A stretch of 64,000 bases of DNA, from NCBI GenBank assembly GCA_000708835.1, contig DF237345.1:1-64000 (forward strand). The letters run 5' to 3'. Positions 1-11,500 of this stretch are shown piece by piece (the stretch's first letter is position 1; every line of letters starts with the position of its first letter). Position numbers and translations under genes: made by a program. Under the pieces are notes generated by a model that was given only the letters and a program-made list of their open reading frames with translations, searched no databases and was not told the DNA's origin. This stretch comes from Klebsormidium nitens (Eukaryota > Streptophyta > Klebsormidiophyceae > Klebsormidiales > Klebsormidiaceae).

Positions 1-96
1 GAGCTGCGCCATCGCTTGAGAACGCCTGCTTTCATGGTTTCCGCACATGTTAGCTGATCGTGTGTAGTTATCCTGCCAGCTCTCTGCATATAGCTG

Positions 97-1873
97 GCCA
101 ACCATCACACACTGGTCCTTCCAGAAATCCTGAAACTCCTGCTCTGGGGAGCCGTCTCCATTGTCGAACCGGGCGACGAGACGGTTGTCGTAGTGAACCC
201 CCTAGGCGTGGCGGACCAAGACGGGAAACTGCGCCTTTTCCTAAACGCCCGCTACGTGAATTTGTTCTTGAAAGAGCTGCCTTTCAAGTACCAGCGTTTG
301 CGTGACGTTCTCGCGTTCACCCTAGAGAATTACTTCATGTCCACGTGGGACTTGAAGTCAGGGTATTACCACGTGATGCTCCATCCGTCCTTCAGGAAAT
401 TCATGGGGTTCCGAGTCGGCCGTCTGCTTTTCCACTATAACGTCCCGGCTTTCGGGTTATCCCAAGCCTGCTTCCTGTTCACAAAACTGATGAACGAGCC
501 TGCCAAAACCCTACGGAGCCACGGCGTGCCCATCTCGGACTACATCGACGACGGTTTCACGGCCGCAGCCACGTTCCTTCGTTGCCTGCTACAGTCGCTC
601 GCGGCTGTGGCAAAGCTGTTGGGCGCGCTTGGGGCCCTTTTTCGGCCTTCCCAAATGCCATTTCCGTCCGGAGCAAACCCGGCAGTGGCTCGGCTTCCTG
701 GTGGACTCCGTAACCAAACAATTCAGGTTAAGCCCTAACCGCCTAGCCAAACTAGAACGGCAATCAAACGAAGTCCTAGCTGCGCCCTCGGTGTCCGCAC
801 GACAAATGGCGTCGCTAGCCGGACGCTTGGTCTCGGCCGGTCCTGTGGTCCTTCCGGCGTCCCTCTTCAGCATACCTTTCTTCGAGGCTATCCAGGGGCG
901 ACTGTCCTGCGACGCGCTCTTCCCAAACCAGTCGGCGATTCGACAATCAGCCCGGTTCTGGTTAGATAACCTCAGCCGTTTCAACGGACGCCCCTAGTGG
1001 CCTCATCCGGTGACGCTTCGAGCGGACGTCGACGCGTCCGGAATCGGTTTCGGCGGAGAGATCCAGGCCGGTGGTCATGCCCCGGTTCCCTTCACCGGTT
1101 CCTTCGACCTGGACGTGGCCGGGTCAGCCAGTGCAGTCCGGGAACTAACCGGTTACATCGCAGCCTTGGAAGTCGCTGCCCAAATCCGCCCCGAGGACCT
1201 AAACGGGGGAACCCTGCTCATCACCGGAGATAGCCAGCCGGCGATAAACACCATCAACAACTTCCGAAGCAACAATCCCCCGCTTAACCGTCTGCTTCGC
1301 CGCCTTTTCGACCTCTGCACCACGCTCGGCTGTGACGTCCAAGCACGCTGGGTTCCCCGGCGGAATCTCACCAGGGCGAATGCACTCTCACGGGAACCTG
1401 ACTCATCCGACTGGGGATTGGCGCTAGCCGTCGTCGGTGACGTCATCCGTCACTTTGGCGTGACGCCCAGCCTTGACGTTTTTGCCTCAGCCAGGCATCA
1501 CGTCTGCCCCCGTTTCATCTCTCGTTTCTACGAGCCGGGATGCACCGCTGTTCAAGCCATGAGAACCGACTGGAGGGCCCATCTACAAAATCAAGAAGTA
1601 GCATGGGTTTTTCCCCCTGCTCATTTAGCCCATGCAGCAATCGGTATCATTCGAGAGTACAAAATAAATGCAATTCTGATCACGAGGTTCCAGAAGCAGT
1701 CTAACGAATGGCTCGGCTTGCGCGTCGCAGCTCGGCAGCACGCATCCGAGCCATTCTTCATTCCAAAATCTGAGTCCTCCTGCATTCCGAGTCTTAGGGT
1801 TCCAAGTCGGACCATAAATCCTGCCTTCTTAGGTTTGGCCGCCATACACATCTACTGGCCGCTATCGACCTAA
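97..1873 (+). pseudogene. DIRS-type reverse transcriptase-RNase H-methyltransferase-like polyprotein, broken
   Basis: The RT part is open from about 97 in frame 1 and shows NPLGVADQDGKLR, DLKSGYYHV, the FGLSQA motif and the catalytic YIDDG box. Near 625-640 the similarity moves to frame 2 (GPFFGLPKCHFRPEQTRQWLGFLVDS), so a one-base shift has occurred. An in-frame TAG at 995-997 then interrupts the link to RNase H. RNase H follows with DASGIGFGGE, a later Glu, TGDSQ and a terminal ANALSRE segment. The last part (SLDVFASARHHVCPRF, then VAWVFPP) resembles the Dam-like methyltransferase tail of DIRS polyproteins. The two lesions mark it as inactive unless they are assembly errors. Family assignment is strong; the methyltransferase call is moderate. 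Confidence 0.8.
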
Positions 1874-1923
1874 TTGTCTGAAGCACAATATCCTCCTACT
1901 TTTTCGCTCATGTATCTCATACG

Positions 1924-3111
1924 CTACATGCTTCCTCGAGCGAACGCTCCCGCAATCTCCTCCACATATATTCTGAATGCACTCTTACTTTTCCAACGCC
2001 CCAACGACATCAATCTTTCTACGTCGTACCCCTCCAATTCTGCCGCATGCTGCACGGCAGACCGCCTGAAACTATGCAACGTTTCTCCGTTGTGCATCCC
2101 CGCACGCTGCATATGACGCTGCACACGCCGGTTCATAGCCCCCGCACTCAACGACTCATCCAAAAAGCCATCTTTCCGCCGAGTCAACGGCCGGAACAGA
2201 TAACCCCTTCCAGGGGCCACGCTGCACTCAGACATCTCATGCGTCAGCAACCCCGCTGCCCAAATGAACGTGTTCGGCTCGGCGCCGCTTCTCACCCGGA
2301 TCTCCGCACTCGGCTCCTCTCGAATTGTCTTACTCCACCCAGGCCGCACTATGCTGTCTGCCACATCAACCTGCCCTGCTTCCACCGTTCCGCACTCCTT
2401 TCCACGCGCCCATGTCTCCCACAAATATAACACTGCCGCCCGATCCATTGCGGCACAGCATCGGCTGATCCCCTTCCGGCTTCGTACCTCTCTATTTAGA
2501 TGCTCCACTAGCTGTGTCACTTTACTTTCAGACATGATTTTCGCTCGCTTCTCGCGAACCCCCCTTTCGTGCAACTCGTTCCGGTACCCTTCTCGATAGC
2601 TCCTCACCGCTTCCGATTTGGCCGGATTCACTGCGTCCGCCACTCCCAACATACTGTAACTTTTTGCTACGTGGCCAATTACGGCTTTCACGGCCGAAGC
2701 CGAGGCCACTTTCTTGTTCTCCCCCTCTACCACCGTTCGAAAATTCTTTTCGTGATTTGGCAACCACCATCCCTGGATGAACGCAACAACGTCCATCCCT
2801 ACAGCTTCCAGCACGTCTGGACATCCCACACTGGTCAAAGACTCTCGATACTCTGCAAACGTCTTCTCCCTTTCTTCTTCGAAACCGCCGCTCACGGCTT
2901 TCCTACTCACCCGGCCGCCTTCCCGCACGGCGGCCTCATATCTCTCCCGCGCGGCCGCTACCTCGCGCGCCTCGCGTTGCTCTGCTGGCACCGCACCCAC
3001 TCCACGCGCGCGGTTCCAGCTTCCCTCTACACCGCTCCGCCATCGCCCCCTGCAACGAGCACATCTTTGCCCGTCATTCTTTTGGGCGATATCGCTTTTG
3101 GGCCCCGCCAA
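1924..3111 (-). CDS. Tyrosine recombinase of the DIRS-like element, antisense to RT
   Basis: This enzyme would integrate the circular DNA intermediate without an integrase. The frame is open for 395 codons and continues upstream, without an ATG, to a stop at 3217-3219, so it reads through the 3100-3203 repeat. The first in-frame ATG is at 2796. A CARC pair near residue 18 may bind zinc. The C-terminal catalytic patch is clear: HSFRR (His346, Arg349), GRW (Trp373) and a nucleophile Tyr in RIYVEE (Tyr382). An upstream catalytic Arg probably lies in the WARGKECG region. It is convergent with the RT frame, about 50 bp apart. How translation starts is unclear: a spliced leader exon, a non-ATG start or the internal ATG are all possible. 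The frame shows no lesion, unlike the RT frame. Confidence 0.75.
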   Translation of the reverse strand: MAGPKSDIAQKNDGQRCARCRGRWRSGVEGSWNRARGVGAVPAEQREAREVAAARERYEAAVREGGRVSRKAVSGGFEEEREKTFAEYRESLTSVGCPDVLEAVGMDVVAFIQGWWLPNHEKNFRTVVEGENKKVASASAVKAVIGHVAKSYSMLGVADAVNPAKSEAVRSYREGYRNELHERGVREKRAKIMSESKVTQLVEHLNREVRSRKGISRCCAAMDRAAVLYLWETWARGKECGTVEAGQVDVADSIVRPGWSKTIREEPSAEIRVRSGAEPNTFIWAAGLLTHEMSECSVAPGRGYLFRPLTRRKDGFLDESLSAGAMNRRVQRHMQRAGMHNGETLHSFRRSAVQHAAELEGYDVERLMSLGRWKSKSAFRIYVEEIAGAFARGSM

Positions 3112-3203
3112 AATACTAAGAATCGAGTGCTCGTTGCAGGCGCCTACAGCCTTCTGTATTTGATTCGAAACAGAACCGACTAGCTGGCATTTGTTTTCAG
3201 CTA
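3100..3203. repeat. Internal copy of the split direct repeat (B1)
   Basis: It begins GGGCCCCGCCAAAATAC and ends TTGTTTTCAGCTA. The same sequence returns at 3910-4020, differing mainly by a short insertion (ACAGCCTT against ACTCGCCTACATCCTT). The copy overlaps the upstream open part of the recombinase frame. Confidence 0.8.
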
Positions 3204-3909
3204 GTGGACTGCTTTGTTATTGGGCCGAGATTCGACCCGATGAATCGGACGGCTGAGCTTCGACGGAATTGAAGCTCGACCCGAATCATAAGCAAAGAAG
3301 CTATGTTCGTCTTGATGTCTTTCAGAAGAGCTTTTTGGCGCAAGGGCGCCCGCTAGGAATTTTGCGTCTCCCGCCTCTCCCACCCTATTTATACTGCTCA
3401 ACAGGACTCTCTATCCGAACTCATGACCATTAATCAGCCCTATTCACCCGGCGCCTCTACACTGGACAGCTATATGGTCCAGCCGTTGACCCAACGTCAT
3501 CACCTGATCAGCCATATTCCCCCGGCACACAAAACTTTGCCCATCCTACTGAATCCATCTCCAGCTTTATCAAAGCACCTCTGACTTGCCGTATTCTCCC
3601 GGCGCTTTCCCCGCTTCCGCTAAAAGCCCATGTTGCTGCCTCACCAGTCTGACGCGCCCCATTCGACGTCCGCTTCCCACAGTCCTCGCTCGCCAGGACT
3701 GCCTGCGGCCCCCACGCCTGCGCGCGCACTCGCGTCTCCGCTCCGGTCCATACCGGTTGTCTTGTCGGTGCTCACCACGTGCGCTGCACATGATTTAGGC
3801 ACTCACAACTTCAACTCACCGAAGTTCTGGATCCCATCCGCTTCTCATTCAGCAGTGCCTAAACCCTCCAGCACACGTGGTGTTTCCGACATTCGACAAT
3901 CTGGACCGG

Positions 3910-4020
3910 GGCCCCGCCAAAATACTAAGAATCGAGTGCTCGTTGCAGGCGCCTACTCGCCTACATCCTTCTGTATTTGATTCGAAACAGAACCGACTAG
4001 CTGGCATTTGTTTTCAGCTA
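3910..4020. repeat. Terminal copy of the split direct repeat (B2), element right end
   Basis: Near-identical to 3100-3203 but about 7 bp longer. Sequence after 4020 no longer matches, so this is the likely right boundary of the element. The roughly 700 bp between the two copies contains three degenerate units built on a (C)AGCC(A/C)TATTC(A/C)CCCGGC core near 3436, 3509 and 3588, spaced 74-80 bp, and should hold the A2 repeat. Confidence 0.75.
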
Positions 4021-4422
4021 ATGGGCGCCACCAGTAACGCCGGGGGCAGCTGTATACGAGCTTCAAAACCCTCTGGTTATGAAAATAGAGTTGCTATATG
4101 TTCATTCCAATCTGGGCCGTATTAAGATGCCTGGAGCAGAAATTCGATGCTCCGGAGGTGTATATACGGGAGTAGTAAATCGACATCCCGGCAGAACAGA
4201 TTGCCGGAACCCTAATCTTTAACTGGAGGTGTAGTTGAGCCAGCAGCTCTGCTAGTCTACAACTTGAACTTGAAGTGGTTCTCGCGGATCATTCTCAGGA
4301 TGCTCAAGGGCGAGCAGAGCAAGAAGCGCCTAGCTTGCTCATCCACCTACCGTAGAGATTTTTGAGGAGCTGGACTTCTGCGAGGGCCAAGTTTGCGCCA
4401 TCAAAGCCACAACTTGCTCAAC

Positions 4423-6648
4423 ATGGTGAGCAACCGTTTGGGTTTTGTCTGCTGATGCAGCCATTAAAATTTTGAGCGTCTCAAGGACTTAGCAGGCATA
4501 CGGTGGACGCAGCTTGATTTGTGTGCCCATCCGTGTACTTTGCTGGATTCCCTTCCATTTTATGAGCTAGAGGATTAAAGGAGTAGCACATTTACCAGAT
4601 GTTACAGCTTGATTTGCACTCCTCGAGTATTGATGGTTTTAGCTGTGCACATTCTTACTGAGATTGGCCCAACCCCTAGTTTGCCTCCAGCATAATCTGA
4701 GAATGTGGGATTGTCATACAAAGTCAACGTGTGCGATGCTTAGAGCTCACTCAAACATTTGAAGATGCTAAGGCTCTTAATCTTGCCCATTCAACGTGCA
4801 TCCAGGCCACCGAATCCAAGAAGGAAGCTTTCAGGAAGTACCTGGAGTCGAGCGGGGTGCTGGACTCCCTGACAAAAGGTGCGCCCCAGAGCTCAGCGGA
4901 TGGCGATTTGCATACAACTCTTAAGCTGCCTGTGTCCTAAGACTATACATCTCTATCTGTTAGACTACGATCTGCTTGCCTACGAAGTTCCTCCGAAATG
5001 ATGGTCCCCTTTTCTACCCCTCCGCTGCTTCCTTCTGCCGGAGGTTGTCGCTCATGTTAGTTCAAATGCAGCTCGTTTGCCCGAGCTCACTGAATGTTGG
5101 TTGAACAATCCAAGTTATTTGGGCCGAAGTTGGGGGCCCCATGGATTTCATTGCTGAAGTGTTCTCACCAAACGCTATGGAAGCAGAAACTTCGTTTCTT
5201 TCGCCCATCACTGAGGGCCTGATTGGGTATTTCCAGTATCCTTTGCCAGCGCATCTAGCTGTGCGGGGCTCTTGACTTGGTCGAAGGAACGGAAAGTAAC
5301 TGCAGCAAAACATTTTGAGCACTCGGCTCTCTGTCCTCTGAACAGGATCCGACCTTGCCTTCACATGTCTTGCAAAGCAAGTGTTTCATTCAAGGCCACT
5401 CTGAGATAGCAATATATCACGCCTGTGCTCCATCTTTCACCAGTGATGATCAGCAGACCTTACAATCTTTGATCGGTTGCAGCACAGTTTGCAGCAGAAA
5501 AGAAAAGCCAGGTTTACGGTCCGCAATCCCCTTGTGCGGCCATCCATCAAACGCTCTTCCGCTCTGTGCAGTCCTGGTCAGCTTGTACGAGGAGCCAGAG
5601 AAGCCTCCCACGGGAATTGAGTGAGTGCATCCGTCCAGAGCTTTGTGTCATTCTCTGGTTGTGTATCTGAAAAGGGTTCCTGCCTAGCCAAAATGGATTA
5701 GAGACGATTCTGTTGCCACAAGATTCAACACTCTTGACAGGCATCGAACAGACTTGTAGCTTTACTTCTGGGACAACCACAAAGCTACATGACCGCCAAA
5801 ACCGGAGTCCCCAACTGCAGAAAGAAACATCCGGGACCTCTGGAAGATCACTACACAAGCGCAAACCGCAGGATCTGATTGCCCCTTAAACCAGGGCCTT
5901 ACTGAAAGTCCCGTCTTTGAGAACTGGTCCACACCCTTGTAAAATAATCTTGTAGATGAAAATGAGCATTTGCCATGAGTACCAGCTCCCTACACTTGTG
6001 ATTCTCCTTTCGTATGTCTGGCAAAGGCCCATTCCGTTCATGAACAAAGCTTGTCCTTGCTCTGCAAATGTGGCCTTTGTGATTTAGAACTAACCCTTGA
6101 GTCTCATGTGCATCTTGCCCCCCATCTACGCACCTTGCTGCTTTACAGTGCGCTATCTAGACTTTCGCCTTGCTTGTTAACTACGTACCCTTTTGCTGAG
6201 ATCTCTGCGCCATTCTGCGCTCTTGACAAAACAGTTGAGAGAGTTGTTTACACCGCAGCGCCTTCGTTCACTACTTCACCTAGATCTAGGGTACTCAATT
6301 GCATGCACAGTACCGCAAGTCACAAACAGAGCTTGAATAAGGATGTCACAAAGATAACAGCATGCGCTTTCGGCTTTGCAGCTTTGTTAAGGCCCACCTA
6401 GGAGGCCCGACGCCGCAGGAGTTCGAGCAGCTGCGGAAAGAAAAGGAGGAGCTTCAAGCGAAGTACGATGAGCTACAAACTAGATGCGAGGAGCTCAGCC
6501 GGAAGGTGAGCCTGAATCGATGCTTTAAACCGAGCGTAGGAAACACGTATCCATTCAAGGCAACTCAGGGTTCTGTTTGACCGTCTTTTGTTATGGTCGT
6601 CAATGCAAAGGCTTGAATTCACTGTGTGCGCATTTTCAGAGCTTTTAA
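4423..6648 (+). CDS. MYCBP: MYCBP (AMY-1)/FAP174-like small coiled-coil protein
   Basis: Exons 4423-4425, 4806-4878, 5572-5620, 6382-6505 and 6640-6648 give about 85 residues. The order matches animal c-Myc-binding protein: SKKEAFRKYLESSGVLDSLTK, VLVSLYEEPEKPP, FVKAHLGG, then a heptad-like coiled coil (EFEQLRKEKEELQAKYDELQ). Every junction is GT-AG and phase-consistent. In Chlamydomonas the homologue FAP174 is an axonemal central-pair protein; animal MYCBP also binds AKAPs. A ciliary or scaffold role is therefore expected, by homology only. The first exon contributes only the ATG (ACATG then GTGAGC), so the start is the weakest part of the model. Animal homologues are about 103 residues; the shorter C-terminus may be real or may hide another exon. 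Confidence 0.85.
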
Positions 6649-8523
6649 ATCCGGCGTCCACTCTAATGGTCTCGAAAGAGGAAGAATCATATTAGACAAC
6701 CAAAGTGACTGCTCGAGCTGTTGTGCTTTCGGGGCTCGGAATCATTCGATTGCCTTTGCTTGTCTTTTCTGCTCAATCGGGCAAGTATAACTGGCGGAGA
6801 AGTCAAGAGGTTATGGATGTTTACAGGTCGAAGCGCTTGAAACGGGCGAGAGTACAACGACCACATGAGCTGCTCGGTCGGAGCCGAAGACATCGGGGCG
6901 TGTATGATAGGGAATCGACAAATCATCGCCGCTTCAAAGACGCGGCGGAAATGCAGGCTTGAAGTTGCTAGCATGCAATGCTGGCCCGCTTCCGCTGTAG
7001 AGGAGCGTGGTCTAGACAGCCGCCGGCGACAAACTAGGCAATAATCTCTGCAAGACTTGGCGAGATCAGATCTCAAGCGGCCCGCTCGACGCTTTGCTCA
7101 ATGGCGAGACAGCTAGGTTGACGCCAGTAGGAGTCACTTACAAAGACGTCTCTGATGGGCGACCAGTTGACTTGCATCAAACTCATTCAAGGCAAAAAAA
7201 GATTTAGGTACGTGACAATCAAATGCAAGCTTGCGCTACACATGATCTCTTAAGGGCTTGACTTGGCTTGCGACATTGATCCGGAGGAGGGGCCAAAGCG
7301 GTCATGCACGTGAATCACTACTAGTACGGTAGCAGCACTTCCAACCGTATGCAAGGATTGTGCCGCATCTACTGTACGCTGCTGATTACCGTGATCTTTT
7401 GAAGGGCAGGCTAAATCCAATCAGTGCACTACAAAGTGCAATCGAAACAGTACGTGCATGCACCGTGCGGCGCAATAAAGGGATAATAACTGCATTGCAT
7501 GCAGCTAGCGCGCTCAATATCGCATGCGCAGCTAGCTTGGTTCCAACTTGATTACAGTAATTTTCCTGTCATACATTGCACTTGAGTCGCGTGCTTGCAT
7601 GACATGCATGCCGAGCGCAATTCCTTGGAACTGAGGTCAGCGCGAGGCCGGGTTCATGCAAAGATCATATGCAGTGAGTATCCCCACGCAAAGATCACTA
7701 AATATCCTGATGCAAAGATCAGTGAATATCCCCATGTGGGTTGGTCTAGAAGATCGATAGGTACCTGTAAAGTGTTCAGACTTCAAAGTGAAGAAGAACT
7801 TCTGCGCAGTGGAAACTGCAGATCTCGTCTGTGGACTGCGTGAACTGCTCGTAAGATGATTGCGCACGCGGCATTGCGGCGACGGAGCCTGCCAGTGAGA
7901 GTGCAGTCACGGTCGGCGAGGCTCTGGACCGCGAGCTGGCCGACAGTTACCCGCATAGCTTATGGTACCTACCACTGTGCATTATGCACTCGAAAATCCT
8001 AGCTGCCGCGCCCTGAAACATGCAACTGTACGAACTGATGATGGTGCCATGCACGCTTGATCCGTCGCTGTTAACTTGAAAGAGCGTTGACTCTGAATGT
8101 TGACATGCTAAGCTGGACTCTGCTCCAGTTCGCTATGATTATGTGCCGATATAGACGTGTTCATAATGTAACTGCCTCTAGCGATTGTACAACTGAAATT
8201 CAGATGCAGCCTTGAGGCATATTCTAATGTACCAAAAGACATCTTTTGGGAAGGCACATCACATGTACAGGGTCAGACCCTGCAGGCTTGAATCACGTGC
8301 ATACACCTGCTCTTTTGCAACTTCTAGAAGAACCAGGGACTTCCATTGATATAAACGAGATTTGGATTTCAAGAGGCTTCAAGTTTCCGTCTCGAAAAGG
8401 CAACTTCTTCCATTTAAAGAACCTCGGCTCTCTTTCATTTCTTGCATTTTGAGGGCTCACTTCTTCTCACAAGCTTTCTCCAGTCGTCTCTTGTACTACG
8501 AAGCCCCTAATCCTACTGTCAAG
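6649..8523. other. Intergenic region, no gene recognised
   Basis: Only short open frames with no recognisable product or phased splice structure. The one ordered feature is a short tandem repeat at 7655-7733. The last 200 bp before 8524 presumably hold the promoter and 5' UTR of dirigent-like gene A; GATATAAACG near 8347 is a possible TATA element. Confidence 0.5.
7655..7733. repeat. Three-copy short tandem repeat, about 24-30 bp unit
   Basis: Units at about 7655, 7685 and 7709 share a TGCAAAGATCA core followed by (G/A)(A/T)ATATCC-like sequence. No known function. Confidence 0.7.
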
Positions 8524-11500
8524 ATGAAGGTCGCATCGTTTCTAGGTGTGGCTGCTATTGCCATTCTCGCCCTTGCGTCGTCTGCGAGACTGGCAAACGC
8601 AGGTGAGCTGAAACTGAGCGCCCCCAAATGACTTCGATTCCTCGCACGGAGGTCCAGCTGTGAGTGGGAGCGCTTTTTGCAAGTTCTTTATATCATGCCA
8701 GTACAGTAACGTTACGTTGATCTGCAGAGTTCCTTGAAGGGTCTTGACGTGAAAGACTCAAACGGCAGCGTGACTTTTCAGTAGCTTTCCTATGAATGAG
8801 GCGTCACCAGTAACTGGGCACCTCGGTGATCAGTTTCATTTCTGGTGATGAGTATTTAGGAGGTAACAAGTTTGTGCGTACCGATGCATGACGACTACTG
8901 CTTCACATGCACACAACAGGTACAGTACTTTCTTGATGTGCTCCTCCTTTCATAATCAGTCCCATCAGCTTCAAAATAGTACAATTCTGAACACCCAGAG
9001 TCCCCTGCTTCCGGCAAAGACTATCCCCACGTGTGTCACCTCTACCTATCAGTCCCCTCTTTCCAACTTCGTTCCCCCGCAATATTCGGCTTGCTTTTTT
9101 TAAAACATTCTCAAGAACATCTCAAGAAGACGCCTTGACCTCTGCCCCCCCAGATTGCACCCCCGCCGCCCCCAACCCCTGCTACAACGCCCCCGGCAAT
9201 GCCAGCATCTGCTGCCCCGGGGCCTGTGGCCCCAGCACCGGCGAGGGGGGAGTCACCGCCACCTGCGCGGGCACCCCCCCGCCGGCGACTCCGGCACCCA
9301 CTGCGGCACCCACGCCTAACCCAACCTCGTCAGGACCAGTAAGTGCAAACACAAATTTTGGTCGCCCTTAACCAAGCTTGGTTGATGAGCATCAACCAGG
9401 CTTCAAACTCGTTCTTTTGAGAAGAAGGGCACTGGGCGAGCCATTAACAGGTCTGGTGAACGGTGTTTTCTAGCCCAACTACGTCAGAACCAGTACGTGC
9501 AAACCCAAATATTCGTTGCTTGTTACCAATGTGCGAACCTGATTGTTATTTGATTTTTAGGCGAACATAGTGATTAAAGTTTGCAGAAAAGTTTGTTTGT
9601 CCTCGTTGGCTAACCGAGAACTGTGGGAGGACCAGTACGTACCAGACATTTCATCTTGCGCGTTTGTCTATCTCTAGTCTGTCTGTGACTTTGCACACGG
9701 TGCGTCAGGTGACCGGTATTATTGAGATTCACTTCAACGACTCCGCTGTCGGATGGTGGCATAATTCGCGCGTCAAGAAGAAGAATGGTTTCAATCAACA
9801 TAGCGCTACGAACTGCAGTATTGCAGGCTCTCGTGCGACTTAGTCTTAGGCTTGAGAAAGCAGAACCCTCTCCGTGACCTGAGTTCATGAGCCCTTTGCT
9901 TCTCTCCCTGTGGCACCCTTTGCTAGTAATCCGTTCACGACCCTGAAAAAGCCTCGAAGCATATGGATAGCCGCCCAAGTCAAGTGTCCCGCCAGTGCAA
10001 TTGAATCTTCGACCTTTCCAGTCAAGACGGACCCTCACCCAAGATCAACCAATTCTGCTAATCCATCTCTTCTCTCGTGCAGCTGGGCACGGTTTACCTC
10101 GCGTTCGACTTCAGCAAACCCCAGACGAATTGCATTCGAAGCTTCGACCTTTCCAATCAACATGGATCATCTTAACCCAAAGTCAACCAGCTTTATCAAC
10201 CCATCTCTTTCCGAGCAGCTGGGGACGGTTTACCTCGCGTTCGACTTCAGCAAGCCCGAGACGAACTGCGCCAACCAGGCCGCGGGCCCCGGGGGACAGT
10301 TCTCCTTCGGCGACATCTGCGTTTACAAGTGAGCATCCGTCAGGCTGACGTCAGCATCATAGAAACCTCGAAATTGTAACTCCTTTGTTGCCTTTCGGCA
10401 ACGTCTGCGTTTACAATTGAGTATTCGACAAGATGATGTCAGCATTCGTCTCCGAATGCGTGCACTCCGATAAGTGAGATTAGCGCTTGGGGAGGGGTGG
10501 ATGTCAGCATCGTGGCAACGTCGGAATGCAGAGCACGGTGTCCTGGGTGCCGCGGCAAGAACTGGCACGTGGCAGTTTCCCGCTTCAAGATGCGGAAGCT
10601 TTTGGGTTCTCAAGCAGAAACTCTGGATCAGAACGTGGTCCTGGAACGAGAACCCATATCTGGAGACTCTCTTAACGAAGTTTCTCGTGATTGCGGCTGT
10701 TGACAGCAATCTCCGCTTTGCAAAAGGACGTGTTTCTCATCTGAAATATGCGTTTCGACTCGTCACTTTGAGGGTTCGCCTGAATCGAAGTGCTATGTCG
10801 GGATTGCCGTTGAAAGAGGAAGCTCAAGCAAAAACCCTGGAGGGTTTGATGCGTGATCAGATCGTGAAATGACCCACACAAACTTTTCGGGCAGACTTTT
10901 TCGAGCAATTTCGGAGCTTTCAAAAGTCCACTGTCTGCGTCGCCATTGCCGTTTCTCCTACTTCCCACTTCACCATTTCAGACTTCCACCCTTGGGTTGA
11001 AGCACGGCCGTGCCGTCTGGTGGGTTCGAGCAGAAGGACCATCAGCTATGCCCCTCGCGTATAGCACTCTCCTTTTGACGAGCCCGGTGTGTTCAAGCGG
11101 TTCCCCATTTTACCCTCCTCTCTGGATCTCGCTTATTTTCCCTCTTCTTTTTCCATCAACCTCCACCATAACTTCCGTTACCTCCTCTTTGAGTCTCGTT
11201 TGTTTTCCCTCTTCCGTTCCTATCACCCTTACTACAACTCTCAGCAAATTTACGCTCGTCTCGCCGTGCGCCGCTGCAGGGGTCCCATTTTGGCGTCCGA
11301 CCTGCAGACTCAGGTGGGCACTTTCGTCGAGATCGACGCGACATTTCAGGGTGGGGCGTCCGACCTCCTGAGCGCTTCGACCACTTTCTACTTCACCACC
11401 GGGGAGATCAAGGGCCCGGTAGACGCCATTAACACCATCGGCACGGCATCCACCGAGGTAAGGTTTCGTTCAGGAGTTGTTACGAATCTCGGTTAGGCTT

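Larger units (their letters stand above)
1..4020 (+). mobile_element. Kangaroo/PAT-like DIRS-order tyrosine-recombinase retrotransposon, right part
   Basis: The + strand carries a reverse transcriptase, RNase H and methyltransferase-like reading frame (about 97-1873). The - strand carries a tyrosine recombinase (1924-3111) whose stop codon lies only about 50 bp from the + strand stop. Two copies of a roughly 105 bp direct repeat lie at 3100-3203 and 3910-4020, as expected for the B1 and B2 parts of the split direct repeats of PAT-type elements. The left end, any gag and repeat A1 would lie before base 1. An inverted recombinase gene is known from the Volvox element Kangaroo (from memory). No integrase, protease or LTR is seen. 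The right boundary near 4020 is inferred from the end of the repeat. The RT frame is damaged but the recombinase frame is open, so this copy is probably not autonomous. Confidence 0.8.
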
